Assembly: GCF_001281045.1 (NCBI RefSeq)
Contig: NZ_CP012622.1
Span: forward strand, 1,054,001-1,118,000
Direction: 5' to 3'
Length of the DNA: 64,000 nt
From: Spiroplasma cantharicola
GTDB taxonomy: Bacteria > Bacillota_I > Bacilli_A > Mycoplasmatales > Mycoplasmataceae
How positions within the stretch are numbered: position 1 is the first letter of the stretch; each line of letters starts with the position of its first letter. Positions 8,362 through 19,297 of the stretch are shown one piece after another. The translations under genes and the position numbers were made by a program. A model generated the notes under the pieces. The model was not told where the DNA came from. It ran no database searches and worked only from the letters and a program-made list of their open reading frames with translations.

Positions 8362-11300
8362 TTAATCTTTATCCTTTAAAGCTTCTAATGGATTTATTTT
8401 TTGAATATTTTTTCATCCAATTGTAAAAGTTACTACATAAATCGTTGCAATAACTCCAAATACACTAAATGGCAATCACAATGAGAAATTTACTGGTAAA
8501 ACTCATGCTGTATTTAAAGCTAAAAAGTCAGATATTATGACAAAGATATACCAACCTGCTATAAAACCAATAACATACATAATCATAATTGGAGCTATGT
8601 ACATTCCTAAAATTTGTCTCACAACATATCCATTTGAATATCCTAAAGTTTTCATAGTTGCAATAAATTGTTTATTTTCAAAAATAATTAAACTTGTGGT
8701 TAAAAGAATAATTGTTGCTGAAACAATAATTGCTATTGTAATAAACATTATAATTATTAAATTTATAAGATCTGTAACTTGACCTAAAATCTGTCTAGTT
8801 TGTTCTTTTGGTAGCATTGTTGAAAGAGTTCCAATTCCATAACCTTGATTAAATTTTTCTGGATCAACAATTGTACATTCATTTTCATCTGCATCAGTTG
8901 ATTCTACTTCTGAACAAGGGACTTGTTTAGTTTCAAAACTTCCATTTAAACCAACAGAACTGAAGTCACCAATTTTTGAAGATACCGAAAACCCCTGAGT
9001 TAAATCAATAATTTCTGGTTCTTCACTATATTTATAGTTAAATATAGGATATAAATTATCATAAAGTTGATTCATATTTCTTCAACTTGAGCCAGGTTTA
9101 CTTCTTTGCACATTTGCAATGAAATCCTCATAAGTTCTTTTTCCATCATAAACTTCTTGTATAAACTCTTCTAAAGTAACTCCTTGAATTTTTTCCTCAT
9201 CACCATTTGAGAATTGTTCAAGTTTATATAATGGATTTCCTTGAGGATATTCTCTAGCAAATCAATTTTGGAAATTATATTTTTTAACTTGATCATATTC
9301 TAAAATTTGATTTGCCTTCTCATTAGAGATTCAACCTTGTGGTTGACCATATCCATTTTGTACACCTGCAATTACAAATTCTACATTTTCATATTTTGAA
9401 TTTACTCTCAATGTTCCATCTTTATATTTTTCATAAACATCTATTGGGTTTGTAGCTTTATCAGCATACTTAGCTGCAATATTTATATCTCCAATAGTTG
9501 ATGAGTCAACACCCCTACCCAATATTGCTGAAGAGTTATCTGCATAAATGCCACCATTTGAATAGTATGCATAAGTTGATTGAGTTCTAAATTCATTATT
9601 AAAATTTAGTTTATTATCTTTTACTAAATTATGTCCGTATTTTACATCTTCATTTAAAACTAAATCTTTATTTTCTCCATCCAGTTTAAGTAATTCTCTT
9701 AAAACTTTAAGAGAAATAGTTTGTCCAACTTCTTTATTTATTTTTTTGGAAAAACTTTCATTAATAATTAAAGGTACAAAGTCATTTACTTCATTTTTAA
9801 ATAGAGTACTACTTAATTCTAAACCCCTTGCATTTTTTAAAGAAACAAGTTTTGAATCTTTTTCTACTCCAAATATTTTAGCACTTTCAACTTTCCCATT
9901 TTTAGATAAAAAGTTTGAGTTAAGCATTGTTCCAAGTTCATCTTTATTATTATCATAGGGAATTAAATTAAAAGTAATATTATAATTTTCATTATTTTCA
10001 ATAGCTGATTTTATATATTCTTGAACAAAATAAGGAGACCTTGTATATGTAGTTTGTAATACAGCAGTACCCATTCTTCCATCCAATACAGAACCAAATC
10101 ATAAAGTAAGTGCTCTATTTAAATCCTTTAATATATTTTCATCAGTTACTGATTCTAAATCACTTTCATTAATTTCCAATGGACTTATAAATTCACCATT
10201 TCATTTAAATTTAAAGTCAGCTGTAAAGTCTTCATTAATTTGCATAGTATTTTTTTCATTTTTATTTAAATCTCAATAATTTTTAGTTTTCTTTGTTTTA
10301 AAAACTGAATTTAATTTATTTTGTGCTTTTGAAGCGTTAATTAATAATTCTTCTGGGTTACTTCTATCAATCATGCCCTCATTATAAGTAAGTTTTAATC
10401 CTTTAATATATTTACTATAAACTTGTAACATTAATCTAGAGTATGTTTTTAAATCTAAAGTAGAAGGTGAAGCAGTTGGGTCCTTCAAATTTTTTATATT
10501 ATCAGTTAATTTTATGTAATCTGGTCATTGAGCTTGTAACTGAGATAAAGCTATTCCACCAGTAAATCCAGAAACCTCTGCTCTATCTAAATTTTGAAGT
10601 AATTTTGTTGACATGTTTTTTCAATTTAAATATGAGAATTCTGTTCAAAAGAATTTATCATCTTTTGCAATATCGTATGTATAGTAATAGGGACTTATAT
10701 TCCCCTCTAAAAGAGAGCTATATACATTTGCCCAATCGATTTCATGCTTAATTGCATCTGTTGGATTAGATTCAATTTCTTTAACTGGATAAGGAGTTCA
10801 ACCATCTGTAATTCCTTTATTTCCTTCTTTTCCAGAATTTTTAATTTTTACCATTTTATCTATTTCATATTGTCCCCAACCCTCTTTTTCACTGTTTCAA
10901 TTTGGGTTATATGTTCTTTGAAATGATCATGGATTATTTGCTATTGGTTGAGTATATTCAACCATATTTTCATAATTCATTCCGTTAAAAGTTGCTGTCA
11001 TATTATCTTTCATAACTTTTGGAGCAATAATTGTTGTTGTAATTAAAGTTGCACTTAAAAGCATTGTGGCACTAACTCCAGCAAGTTTTCCCATAGAAGT
11101 AGTTAATAGAGCTGTTTTTAGCCTTGTGTTAAAACCTCTTTTTTTAAATAAAGATTTAATAGACATTGAAAATTTATTAATTACCTTATCATCTCCACCT
11201 TGCAATAAAGTTAGAGCAGGCAACCTAATAGTTCAATAACCAATTATAAATGCCAATAGTGTTAGACCGATTCATAAACCAATAATACTTGTTCCAAAAG

Positions 11301-12729
11301 AAACAATATTAAATTTAAACCCTAAGAAAGCAATATTAAAGTAATTTGAAAAAATACTTACTACTAGAGTTTCAATAAATATTGAAATAATATATCCTAA
11401 TAAAGCTCCAAGAATTGAAACAATTAATGGAATAGCAATAAAATTATTAACAATTTCACGTTTTTTATATCCTAAAGATTTTAAACAACCAATTTGTTTA
11501 CTTTGTAACTCAACTTGTTTTTTTGTTGTTAACACTGTTGTAAAACCTGCAATTGCAACAATAACAATTATTAAAGCAGTTGCCATTGAATTATAACCAG
11601 TCATTATAGATTTAAATGTTGTTATTCTTGTAGAAAATTTATAAAGTGAATCATTTGAGTCATAAATATATTTACTATCTAGTTTTATATTCGCTCAAGT
11701 TTTATATTCTTTTTCTAAATTATTTAAAAGTTCACTATTACTTCCATTTGCTGCTTTAACAGAGATATAAGTTTCTCTATCATTTTCAGAAGTTACAACA
11801 ACTTTTGCATTTGAAACAATATATGAAGCCATAGTCTTTTTAACTTCATTTCTTGCTGTTGATCCTTCATTATTTATTTTTGTAAAATTATAAGCTATAC
11901 TTTCATAACCCATTCATGAAGAATCCATATACATTAATACTTCATTATTAATGTTAGGCATTATTGTAGTTGCATCCATTATTGGAGTTGTAAAATCAGC
12001 TGATGTTCCAATTCCTACAACTTCAAATCAAACTTGATTTCTATAAGCATTGCTATCTAGAAATGTTTGAACATTAGTCATTTCTCTTAAATCTTTTTTA
12101 AGTTGTTCAACTTCTGGTGAATTACCCTCAGTGTTTTTAACTAATAAATCTTTTCCATATTTATCTGTATTCACTCTAACAATATCACCAACTTTAATAC
12201 CATTTTGTTTAGCATAAGATTCACCAATTACTACTTCTTTGGCTTCTGCTTTAAAAGTTCTTCCTTTTGATACTACAAGTTTATCTACACCCATATTTAT
12301 ATCAGAGTTAATTTTTGAAATTGCTTTAACTCTAATATCACCTTTTTTACCATATAAACCTGATATCAATCTAGCTTCAGTAAATGATACATCTAAATTA
12401 TATTTAAGTGCTATTTGGTTCATGATATATTGCTGATACAACATATCATCTTTTGAAAGTACTCCATCTATTTCTCATTCTTTAATATCTTTACCATTTT
12501 CATCAGGTTCTAAGATTTTATCTTCCATATTAATATCTACAACATAATCTCTCAAATTTGATTGACTATTTAATTGATTATAAGCCCCTACAACTCTAGT
12601 TGATGTTGCACCTAAAACTGATATAACTAAAGATACCAACATAACTAAAAGTGATAAACCAATAATTTGTGATTTATTTTTTCCAGCAGACTTAAAAGCA
12701 TTCTTTAGTAAAAGTCTAATTCCTTTCAT
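8362..12729 (-). CDS. Very large FtsX-like ABC permease (copy A)
   Basis: I checked this frame codon by codon across the gaps between TGA codons: no TAA or TAG breaks it, giving 1455 residues. A membrane segment lies near residues 21-40 and a cluster of segments near 380-520 with FtsX features (NFIAIPLIVSILGALLGYI, a CLKSLGYKKREI loop). Another segment lies around 550-575, then a long extracellular part to about 1315. The final membrane cluster ends in KINPLEALKDKD, typical of FtsX permeases. The layout suggests two FtsX units in one chain, like MacB/LolCE-type permeases. No ATPase lies next to it, so the partner must be elsewhere. Substrate unknown. An AGGAGGA ribosome site precedes the ATG. 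Confidence 0.8.
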
Positions 12730-12771
12730 ATTTAGTTTTCCTCCTATTAATTGATAACTAATTATTATATA

Positions 12772-13470
12772 TTAAGAAATTATTAAAGGAGGAGTCACTC
12801 CTTTTTTAAATATTTTAAGATGGAAACTTTTTTTTCAATTAACAACTTGCTCTACAAAACTATTTTTTTCTGTAATTGTCATAAAATCTAATTTAAATTC
12901 TTTTAATAACAATTTTGTAAAATTTAGATATTCTGATGAAATTAAATCTTGTTGTATTATCGTTGAAATACTAAAAAAGATAGTTTGATTAATTTCTGAT
13001 TTTATTTTATTTCTAATTTTTGCATAAATTATATTTGTTGAAATCATTATAAAAGTAAATAATATTATAACTGTGAAAAAAATTATTAAGAAAATCTCTA
13101 AACTTATTAAAGCTTGATTTGAATTTCAGAAATATTCTACTGCTTGAATTTCAGTTGAAATAAATATCGGAAATGTAATCAATATTAATTTGAAAAAATC
13201 ATTTAAATAAGTAAATCTTTTAAAGGATTTAAAAGATTTAAAATTAATAAAACTCATTTTAAGCTTTTGAATTATCAATAATGATTCAATAACTATTCAA
13301 AAAAAGATTGCAGAAATAATCACTGTATTTATTATTCATGTAGTTTGTATTGCAAAGTACAAACTATCTTGTGAATCTTTAAAAAAAGTTGAAATAAAAA
13401 TTATAGTTAAATGAACTAAAACAAATAACATATATAGTTTTTTAACATTTTTTTTATTGTAACTATTCAT
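12772..13470 (-). CDS. Membrane protein of unknown function with TPPL tail (copy A)
   Basis: The 232-residue product starts at an ATG with AGAGGAG 5 bases upstream. It shows about four hydrophobic segments (near residues 12-30, 45-67, 90-104 and 116-141), then a charged cytoplasmic-looking C-terminal third ending KKGVTPPLIIS. I do not recognise the family. A protein of the same build with a KKATTPPLYL end is encoded at 41682-42410, also ahead of a giant FtsX-like permease. The gene lies 42 bases before the permease start and is likely cotranscribed with it. The DNA encoding the TPPL tail contains TCCTCCT, which can pair with the AGGAGGA ribosome site of the permease. Confidence 0.75.
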
Positions 13471-13504
13471 GCAAACTCCTCTTAAAAATCTGATAATCAA
13501 GTTA

Positions 13505-13532
13505 ATATTAGCATTTTTAAAAAAAATAACAA
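13505..13532 (-). promoter_or_regulatory. Possible promoter of the TPPL-tail gene A
   Basis: On the minus strand TTGTTA (13532-13527) and TAATAT (13510-13505, preceded by TG) are 16 bases apart, upstream of the ATG at 13470. The -35 lies in the second of two near-identical AAAAATAACAAATTT copies. The stretch 13471-13815 holds no gene apart from this promoter and the RNA candidate described next. Confidence 0.35.
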
Positions 13533-13637
13533 ATTTTAAAAATAACAAATTTCGTAGAAAAATAAATTAAATTGTTATTTATTTTATATACAATGATATT
13601 TTAATGGAAAAAAACAACTTTTATGCTTATAAATAAA

Positions 13638-13660
13638 AAAATACGCCTTTTGCGTATTTT
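13638..13660 (-). terminator. Terminator of the candidate small RNA
   Basis: AAAATACGC at 13638-13646 and GCGTATTTT at 13652-13660 form a perfect 9-bp stem. On the minus strand it is followed by seven T. It would also stop read-through from truA. Confidence 0.85.
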
Positions 13661-13790
13661 AGTCGGTTTACTGTAAAAGAGATTTATTACATACCTTTTC
13701 CTTCTTGTTAAGAAAACTTATTCAAAAAAGATAAACTAATAAATATCTATTACTCATTTTTGGTGTATTTAAGTTCACAATAACCGACCT
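13638..13790 (-). ncRNA. Candidate small structured RNA with its own promoter and terminator
   Basis: In the gap after truA the two ends of a 128-base stretch can pair. The minus-strand 5' end (13788-13774, GTCGGTTATTGTGAA read from 13788) pairs with 13677-13662, giving about 15 base pairs with a single bulged base. A perfect terminator hairpin follows at once. Upstream, TATTAT at 13802-13797 lies 7 bases before the G at 13789, where the transcript would start. The helix contains a GC-rich GTCGGTT/AACCGAC core that is unusual here. It lacks the conserved parts of SRP RNA, RNase P RNA and tmRNA that I know, so it is unassigned. A 29-codon frame inside (MSNRYLLVYLFW) has no ribosome site. Confidence 0.45.
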
Positions 13791-13815
13791 AAATAAATAA
13801 TACCTTAAAAAATGA

Positions 13816-14553
13816 TTAATAAGTAATTTTTTTTAAAATAAGTCCTTCAGGATTTGCAATATAGGGCATTTTTGCCTCCCTTAGCTTTAAAACATTAACA
13901 ATTTTATCTAAAGTAATTTTGCCTAAACTATAAGCTAAGCAAGCTCCTACAATCATTCTTATTTGATATCTTATAAATCCTTTTGCTTTAAAAGTAATAA
14001 AAAATATATCATCATTCAATTGACATTCAATAGAATTAATTTTTCTTTTAGTTTTAATTAAATCGATTTCTTCAATTTTAATTCCTGAAAAATTTAAGAA
14101 ATCATGATTTCCTACAAATAAATTTAAAGCTTCTTTAATTTTTTTAATGTCTAAAAAATTTTTTGCTAAAAAATAATGTCTATTTTCAAAGACATTATTT
14201 TTTCCTAAATTTATTCTATATTCATAAGTTTTTTCTTTACAATTTCTAACTCTAAATTCCTTCTTTATAGGATTCATATCTTTTACTTGAATGCCCAAAG
14301 GTAGACTTCTATTTAGTGCTTTTAGAAAACCATCAATATTTGGTTTAAAATTTAATTCAACTCAAGCTTTTTGATCTTCTGCATGAACTCCTGAATCAGT
14401 TTTTGAAGCTCCTACTAATCTAAATATAGAATTTTTGGCTACTTTTGCTATAGATTTTTCAATTTCACCTTGAATAGTTCTTTGTCTATTTTGTTTAGCT
14501 CAACCACAAAAATCAGTTCCATCATATTCAATAGTTAATAAATAATAATACAT
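13816..14553 (-). CDS. truA: tRNA pseudouridine(38-40) synthase TruA
   Basis: The 245-residue protein begins YYYLLTIEYDGTDFCGWAKQ and carries the catalytic Asp in GASKTDSGVHA. FKAKGFIRYQIRMIVGA and the closing segment with MPYIANPEGLILKKI complete the family pattern. TruA makes pseudouridine at positions 38-40 of the tRNA anticodon stem-loop. The gene starts 4 bases after the ecfT stop and is the last member of the ecfA1-ecfA2-ecfT-truA operon, an arrangement shared by many Firmicutes and mollicutes. The first quarter of the gene is crossed by several TGA (Trp) codons. Confidence 0.92.
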
Positions 14554-14557
14554 TTTT

Positions 14558-15469
14558 TTATTTAATAGGTTGAGAAAATAGAATTGTATCTATTCTAGGG
14601 ATTTGTACCATTTCTTGAAATGAACTGATATTAATATAACAAATAAGAGTTGCAAAGACACCCATTCCAATAGTAAAGATAATTACATCTAAAAATCTAA
14701 ATTTTACTTGTCTATATCTTGTTCTTTTAGCATGAGGGTCATAACCTCTTGAATCCATTGCATAAGCTAAATCTTCAGCTTTTTGAAAAGCTGATACTAA
14801 TAAAGGAATAATTAATGATGTCATTGATTTTGCTTTATCGATTAATTTTCCATTTTTAAAGTCAATTCCCCTTGAAGATTGCGCTTTCATAATTCTTCCT
14901 GCTTCATCAATTAAAGTTGGAATCATTCTTAAAGCAATTGAAATAATTGTAGAAAAAATATACACAGGTATTCCAATTAATTTTAATGGTCATAATAAAT
15001 CTTCAATTGCTAAAGTTAATTCTAATGGTTGTGTTGTTCCTGTTAAAATTGTAGTTAAAGTTATCATTAAAAATATTCTAATTGTCATATATAAAGCTGA
15101 ATATAAAGCCTTTTCTGAAAAACAAATAGCTTTTCATTTATAAAGATAACCATAGGCATAGGCACCTGTATCATGCGCACCATCAGCTAATTCTTTAAAA
15201 TTATCTGGTTTTAGCATAAATATATTAATTAATATTAAAACCAAAAATATAAATATAATTGGAAAAAATAATTTTATTAGCATTTTAAAACTTAACTTAC
15301 TTATCAAATACATCATAAATATTAAACTTGCTGTTAATACAAAACCAGTATAACCAATTGGTAAAAAGACAACAACAATCAATGAAATAATCATAAACAG
15401 TTTCAATCGTGGATCCATTTTATGAATTATTGAATTATAGGGCATATATCTACCAAATACCATTCTCAT
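14558..15469 (-). CDS. ecfT: ECF transporter transmembrane component EcfT
   Basis: The 303-residue protein has the EcfT build: MVFGRYMPYNSIIHKMDPRLKL at the front (NSxxHxxDPRxK), several hydrophobic segments, and the two short coupling motifs with Ser-Arg-Gly (AQSSRGIDF and AMDSRGYDPHAKRTRYR) that contact the two ATPases. It forms the shared energising module for vitamin and metal uptake, with substrate-binding S components made elsewhere. It lies 17 bases after the ecfA2 gene in the same operon. Confidence 0.92.
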
Positions 15470-15486
15470 TATCGTATTCTCCTTAC

Positions 15487-16716
15487 CTATTTTCTTTTAG
15501 CCTTAACAGCTTCTTTTATTGCTTTTGCAAGCTCTTCAACTGATCTAAATTCAGTCCTTGTAACATCCAAACCTGCTTTTTTTAATTTATGAGCAAGTTT
15601 ATATAATTTTGGAGGCTCAATTTCAATTTGCTCTAATAACTTATTATTAGAGAAAATTTCAAATGGAGTTCCTTTTGAAATAACTTTACCTTTATGCATA
15701 ACAATTACTTGATCTGCAATTTGTAGAACATGGTCCATATTGTGAGTTACAATAATAATTCTTTTATTTTTTTCTTTATTTAATTTATTAAATAAATTCA
15801 TAAAGTCTTCTTCACCTTGAGGGTCTAAGCCCCCTGTTGGTTCATCAAGAACAAGTGTATTACCATCCATTGCAATAATTCCTGCAATAGCAACTCTACG
15901 CTTTTGACCCCCACTTAAATCAAATGGGCTTCTTTTTGCATAATCTATTGGTAAGTCCACCATTTTTAATAAATCAGGAACTTTTTCAAAACTTTCCTTT
16001 TTATTTGCTCCTAAATTAATTGGCCCAAAAGAAATGTCTTTTTCTATTGTATCTTGAAATAATTGATATTCTGGAAATTGGAATACCAAACCAACTTCTC
16101 TTCTTAGTTCCTTAACTTGTTTAATTTTTTTAGTAGAAGCAGGAATTTGAAAATCACCAATTTTGGTTCTTCCTGTTTCAGTTACTAATAAACCATTTGT
16201 TAACTGAATTAAAGTTGATTTACCACTACCTGTCATACCAATTACTGCTGTAATTTTTTTCTCTTCAATTATTAAATCTGTACCATTTAATGCTCTAAAT
16301 TCAAATGGTGAATTTTTACTGTATGTATAGGCAACTGATTCAAATTTAATTTCACCATTAAAATCTCATTTAGGTTGACTTACAATTTTAAGCTTTCTTT
16401 TAAATTCCTTTTTGATTAAAGAGTCTTTTTTTGACTGATTTGCATATCAATCTTTAACTTCCTTAATTCTTTCAGGCATGAATTCTTTATCTTTTTTAAT
16501 ATTAGCTTTAATTTCCTTTTGGTATTCCTTTTGATTTTTTCTGTCAGCTTTAATTAAATTTTTTACTTCTTTATGTCTTTTTTTTCTACTCTTATTATCA
16601 TGTTTTTGTTTAACACTTAATTCTTTTAAATGAATTTTATACTCAACTTTATGTTCTTTTTTTTCTGCTACAGCCTTTGCTTTTTGCTCTGGTGACATTC
16701 TCTTTATTTTTGACAT
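15487..16716 (-). CDS. ecfA2: ECF transporter ATPase EcfA2 with N-terminal charged extension
   Basis: The frame is open over 409 residues once TGA is read as Trp; the usual EcfA length is about 280-290. Residues 1-115 are an added Lys/Glu-rich segment starting [14 protein letters not shown] with no enzyme motif. The ATPase follows, with Walker [10 protein letters not shown] near residue 160, Q-loop FQFPEYQLF, signature [13 protein letters not shown], Walker [13 protein letters not shown] and [16 protein letters not shown]. It pairs with EcfA1 to drive EcfT. The gene overlaps the end of ecfA1 by 13 bases, which points to coupled translation. Confidence 0.92.
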
Positions 16717-17906
16717 ATATTTTTCACCAACTCTTCCAAATTTGCACTTCCAGAGATTTTAAGACCCTCATTTTGTAGTGCTTCTTCAATTTGAGCAACA
16801 AATGGAATATCTAAATGAATAGATCTTAAGAATTCTTTTTCAGATAAGATTTCCTTTGGTGAACCAAATTTAACTAACTCACCTTTATTCATTACCATAA
16901 CTTTATCTGCATTTAAAATTTCATCCATATCATGAGTAATAGAAAAAATTGTTTTTTCTCTCGTATTTTTTAATTCAACCATAATCTCTTTGACTTCATT
17001 TTTACCTTTTGGATCTAGCATACTTGTTGCTTCATCAAAAATTAAAATGTCTGGAGAAAGAGCCAAAGCAGAAGCAATTGCTACTCTTTGTTTTTGACCA
17101 CCACTTAGCATTAATGGTTCATGATCTAAGAATTCTTCCATTCTTACTTTTTTAGCAGATTTCACAATAATATCTGCCATTTTAGATGGAGCAATTCTTC
17201 TATTTTCTAATCCAAATGCAATATCATCTCGTACAGTTGATCCAATAAATTGATTATCTGGATTTTGAAATACAATTCCTAAAAATTTACGAATCATATT
17301 TATATTATTTCTAGTTACTTTATTACCATATACTTCAATTGATCCATTTGTTGGTTGCAAAACTCCAATAATTATTTTTGAAAGCGTTGATTTACCACTA
17401 CCATTATGTCCAATAATTGCTATATAATCACCGTGTTTAATTTCAACACTTACACCATTTACTGCAAAAGGATGACCTTCTCTATATCGAAATTTAATTT
17501 TATCAAGTTTCAAAGCTGTTTGAGATAGCTTTGAAAGCAATCCACCGTGGCCTCTATCTTTAATTGCTACCTTTGATTCTTTATATAAAAATACTGCTAA
17601 TTTATATTCTTCAAATAATTTTCAATACTCCTTTGAATTTTTTGAAGCTTTTTTTAATTCTTCTTTAGCCTTTTTAACATTTTCAAAAAAGAAGCTATTA
17701 TCAGAAACTTCTTTAAAATCTTTTTTGATTATTTTATATTCATTTTCAGCTGATTTAACAAAATCAATTTCAACTTCACGTCTTGAAAATTTACTTCTTG
17801 CAATAATCATTTTTTGACTTGCACGAATTAACTTATCATTATGTTCATTTAATTTAAGCCTAAATTCATTTAATTTTTCAGTTGCATTTAAATTGGTGCT
17901 TGACAT
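16704..17906 (-). CDS. ecfA1: ECF transporter ATPase EcfA1 with N-terminal charged extension
   Basis: The 400-residue protein has a helical, Lys/Glu-rich extension over residues 1-125 ([19 protein letters not shown] onward), then a standard ABC ATPase with Walker [10 protein letters not shown] near residue 166, Q-loop [10 protein letters not shown], signature [15 protein letters not shown] and Walker [13 protein letters not shown]. The ATG at 17906 is chosen because AGAGGT lies 6 bases before it; an ATG five codons earlier also opens the frame. It is the first gene of ecfA1-ecfA2-ecfT-truA. Both ECF ATPases and the sugar permease in this window carry unrelated-looking charged helical N-termini. 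Confidence 0.92.
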
Positions 17907-17930
17907 AGTATTACCTCTCATACATTTATT

Positions 17931-17936
17931 ATTATA
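17931..17936 (-). promoter_or_regulatory. -10 box of the ecf-truA operon
   Basis: A TATAAT on the minus strand lies 24 bases before the ecfA1 start, so the leader would be short. No clear -35 is visible. The long inverted repeat at 17948-17998 occupies that position. Confidence 0.5.
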
Positions 17937-17947
17937 TCAAATATAAA

Positions 17948-17998
17948 TATTTAAATAATACTAAATTATACTTTTTATAATTTAGTATTATTTAAATA
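17948..17998. repeat. Perfect 23-bp inverted repeat between proC and ecfA1
   Basis: Arms at 17948-17970 and 17976-17998 are perfectly complementary around a 5-base loop (CTTTT). The repeat lies just after the proC stop and just before the ecfA1 promoter. It could end proC transcription from either strand, but no T run follows on the minus strand. Confidence 0.9.
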
Positions 17999-18009
17999 AG
18001 CAAAGATTA

Positions 18010-18816
18010 TTATTTAATTGGTTTAGAGTATTTATCTGCTTGTTCAAGACATTTTTTTATGATTTGTTCAAAATCATTATCTTCTAGAACTTTTTGTCCT
18101 TGAATTGTTGAACCATTAGGAACACATATACTTGCAATCATATCTTTTAATTCAATTCCTGAATTTGATGCATTTTCAATGCTTCCTATTATTGATTGTT
18201 CCACAATTCTGAATACTTTTTCTTTTTCAATTCCATTTTGAATTCCATAATCTGTAATTGCTTTAAAGAAAGTAAATACATATGCTGGTAAACAACCAGA
18301 AATTGCTGTAAAAGTAGCAAAGTTTTTTTCTTCAATTAATTCTACAATACCACAACTTTCAAACATTTTTATAACAAAATCTAATTCTTCCTTTGCAACA
18401 TTACTATGTGCAATAGCTGTTACTGATTTTTGTATAGAAGCATTCATATTTGGCATTATTCTTATAATTTTTAAATTTTGATGTTGTTTAAATTTTGATT
18501 TAAGATCTTCTATTTCTATAGCATTAACCATTGAAATTATAGTTTTATTAGTCAAATCCAACTTATTTAAATTATCACATAATTCATCAAAATCTATTGG
18601 TCTAACAGCAAAAATAATATAATTAATATCTATTGAAATAATTTCTTCTAAGTTATTTAAAGTTTTTGCTCTATCAACAGAATTTATTACTTTATCTTGT
18701 AACTCTTTAAAAGTATCATATCCATAAAATACAGCTTCAATTTTTTTATTTTTAAGAATTCCTTTAAACAAAGAAGAACCCATATGACCTAAACCAATAA
18801 ACAAAACCTTTCGCAT
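18010..18816 (-). CDS. proC: Pyrroline-5-carboxylate reductase
   Basis: The 268-residue protein has the N-terminal NAD(P)-binding fold (VLFIGLGHMGSSL) and ProC motifs: FAVRPIDF, IIRIMPNMNA, TAISGCLPAYVF and ICVPNGSTIQG. It reduces pyrroline 5-carboxylate to proline in the cytoplasm. Mollicutes have few amino acid pathways and no other proline gene is present here, so its substrate may come from arginine or ornithine breakdown, which is inference. It has a strong GAGGAGG site and stands as a single gene between the rplQ terminator and the ecf operon. Confidence 0.92.
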   Translation of the reverse strand: MRKVLFIGLGHMGSSLFKGILKNKKIEAVFYGYDTFKELQDKVINSVDRAKTLNNLEEIISIDINYIIFAVRPIDFDELCDNLNKLDLTNKTIISMVNAIEIEDLKSKFKQHQNLKIIRIMPNMNASIQKSVTAIAHSNVAKEELDFVIKMFESCGIVELIEEKNFATFTAISGCLPAYVFTFFKAITDYGIQNGIEKEKVFRIVEQSIIGSIENASNSGIELKDMIASICVPNGSTIQGQKVLEDNDFEQIIKKCLEQADKYSKPIK

Positions 18817-18880
18817 AGAACTTGCCTCCTCATATATTATAAATCTTTTTTGATAAAAGTTTATTTAAAGACAAGCAAAT

Positions 18881-18916
18881 TAATAAAAAAAGTTCCTATT
18901 GGAACTTTTTTTATTA
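18881..18916 (-). terminator. Terminator at the end of the ribosomal supercluster
   Basis: A 16-bp stem (arms 18881-18896 and 18901-18916, core AGTTCC/GGAACT) with a 4-base loop and A/T runs on both sides lies 5 bases after the rplQ stop. It can work on either strand. Confidence 0.9.
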
Positions 18917-18920
18917 ATAA

Positions 18921-19280
18921 TTAAACTAACTCTATGATACACATTGGTGCATTATCACCACGACGGTTATCCAATTTAAGAATTCTTGTATAACCACCTT
19001 CTCTTGTTTTAAACCTTTTTGCAATTGTTGAAAACAATTTTTGTAATGCAGTTTCCTTTTCAGAAGCATCCACATGTCTTAATCAAGCAGCAGCTTGTCT
19101 ACGAGCATGTAAGTCACCTCTTTTACCAAGTGTAACCATTTTGTCAAAGTGTTGTCTTAATTCTTTAGCTCTAGTTTCAGTAATTTCCAATCTTTCTGAA
19201 ATTATTAGCTCAGTAGTCAAGTTTCTCATTAAAGCAACTCTTCAAGCAGTGTTTTTACCTCTTTTTTGAATATATGACAT
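18921..19280 (-). CDS. rplQ: 50S ribosomal protein L17
   Basis: The 119-residue protein begins [20 protein letters not shown] and contains [21 protein letters not shown] and GGYTRILKL. It ends [11 protein letters not shown], as expected for L17. It is the last gene of the S10-spc-alpha cluster, 17 bases after rpoA, followed by a strong terminator. Confidence 0.95.
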
Positions 19281-19297
19281 ATAACTACACCTTCCTT

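Noticed and set aside
8503..12444. A series of short frames that could look like many decayed permease genes
   Set aside because: All lie in one frame and are separated only by TGA; checking the gaps showed no TAA or TAG, so it is one intact gene. The same holds for 34867-39162 and 39168-41429.
12785..12807. Hairpin with a T run on the plus strand, like a terminator
   Set aside because: It lies in the coding end of a minus-strand gene, and no plus-strand gene lies upstream. On the minus strand there is no T run.
13679..13765. 29-codon frame (MSNRYLLVYLFW...) inside the candidate RNA
   Set aside because: It has no ribosome site and its ends overlap the paired arms; length and composition are expected by chance.
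17948..17998. Inverted repeat as the proC terminator
   Set aside because: Kept as a repeat only, because the T run needed on the minus strand is missing.
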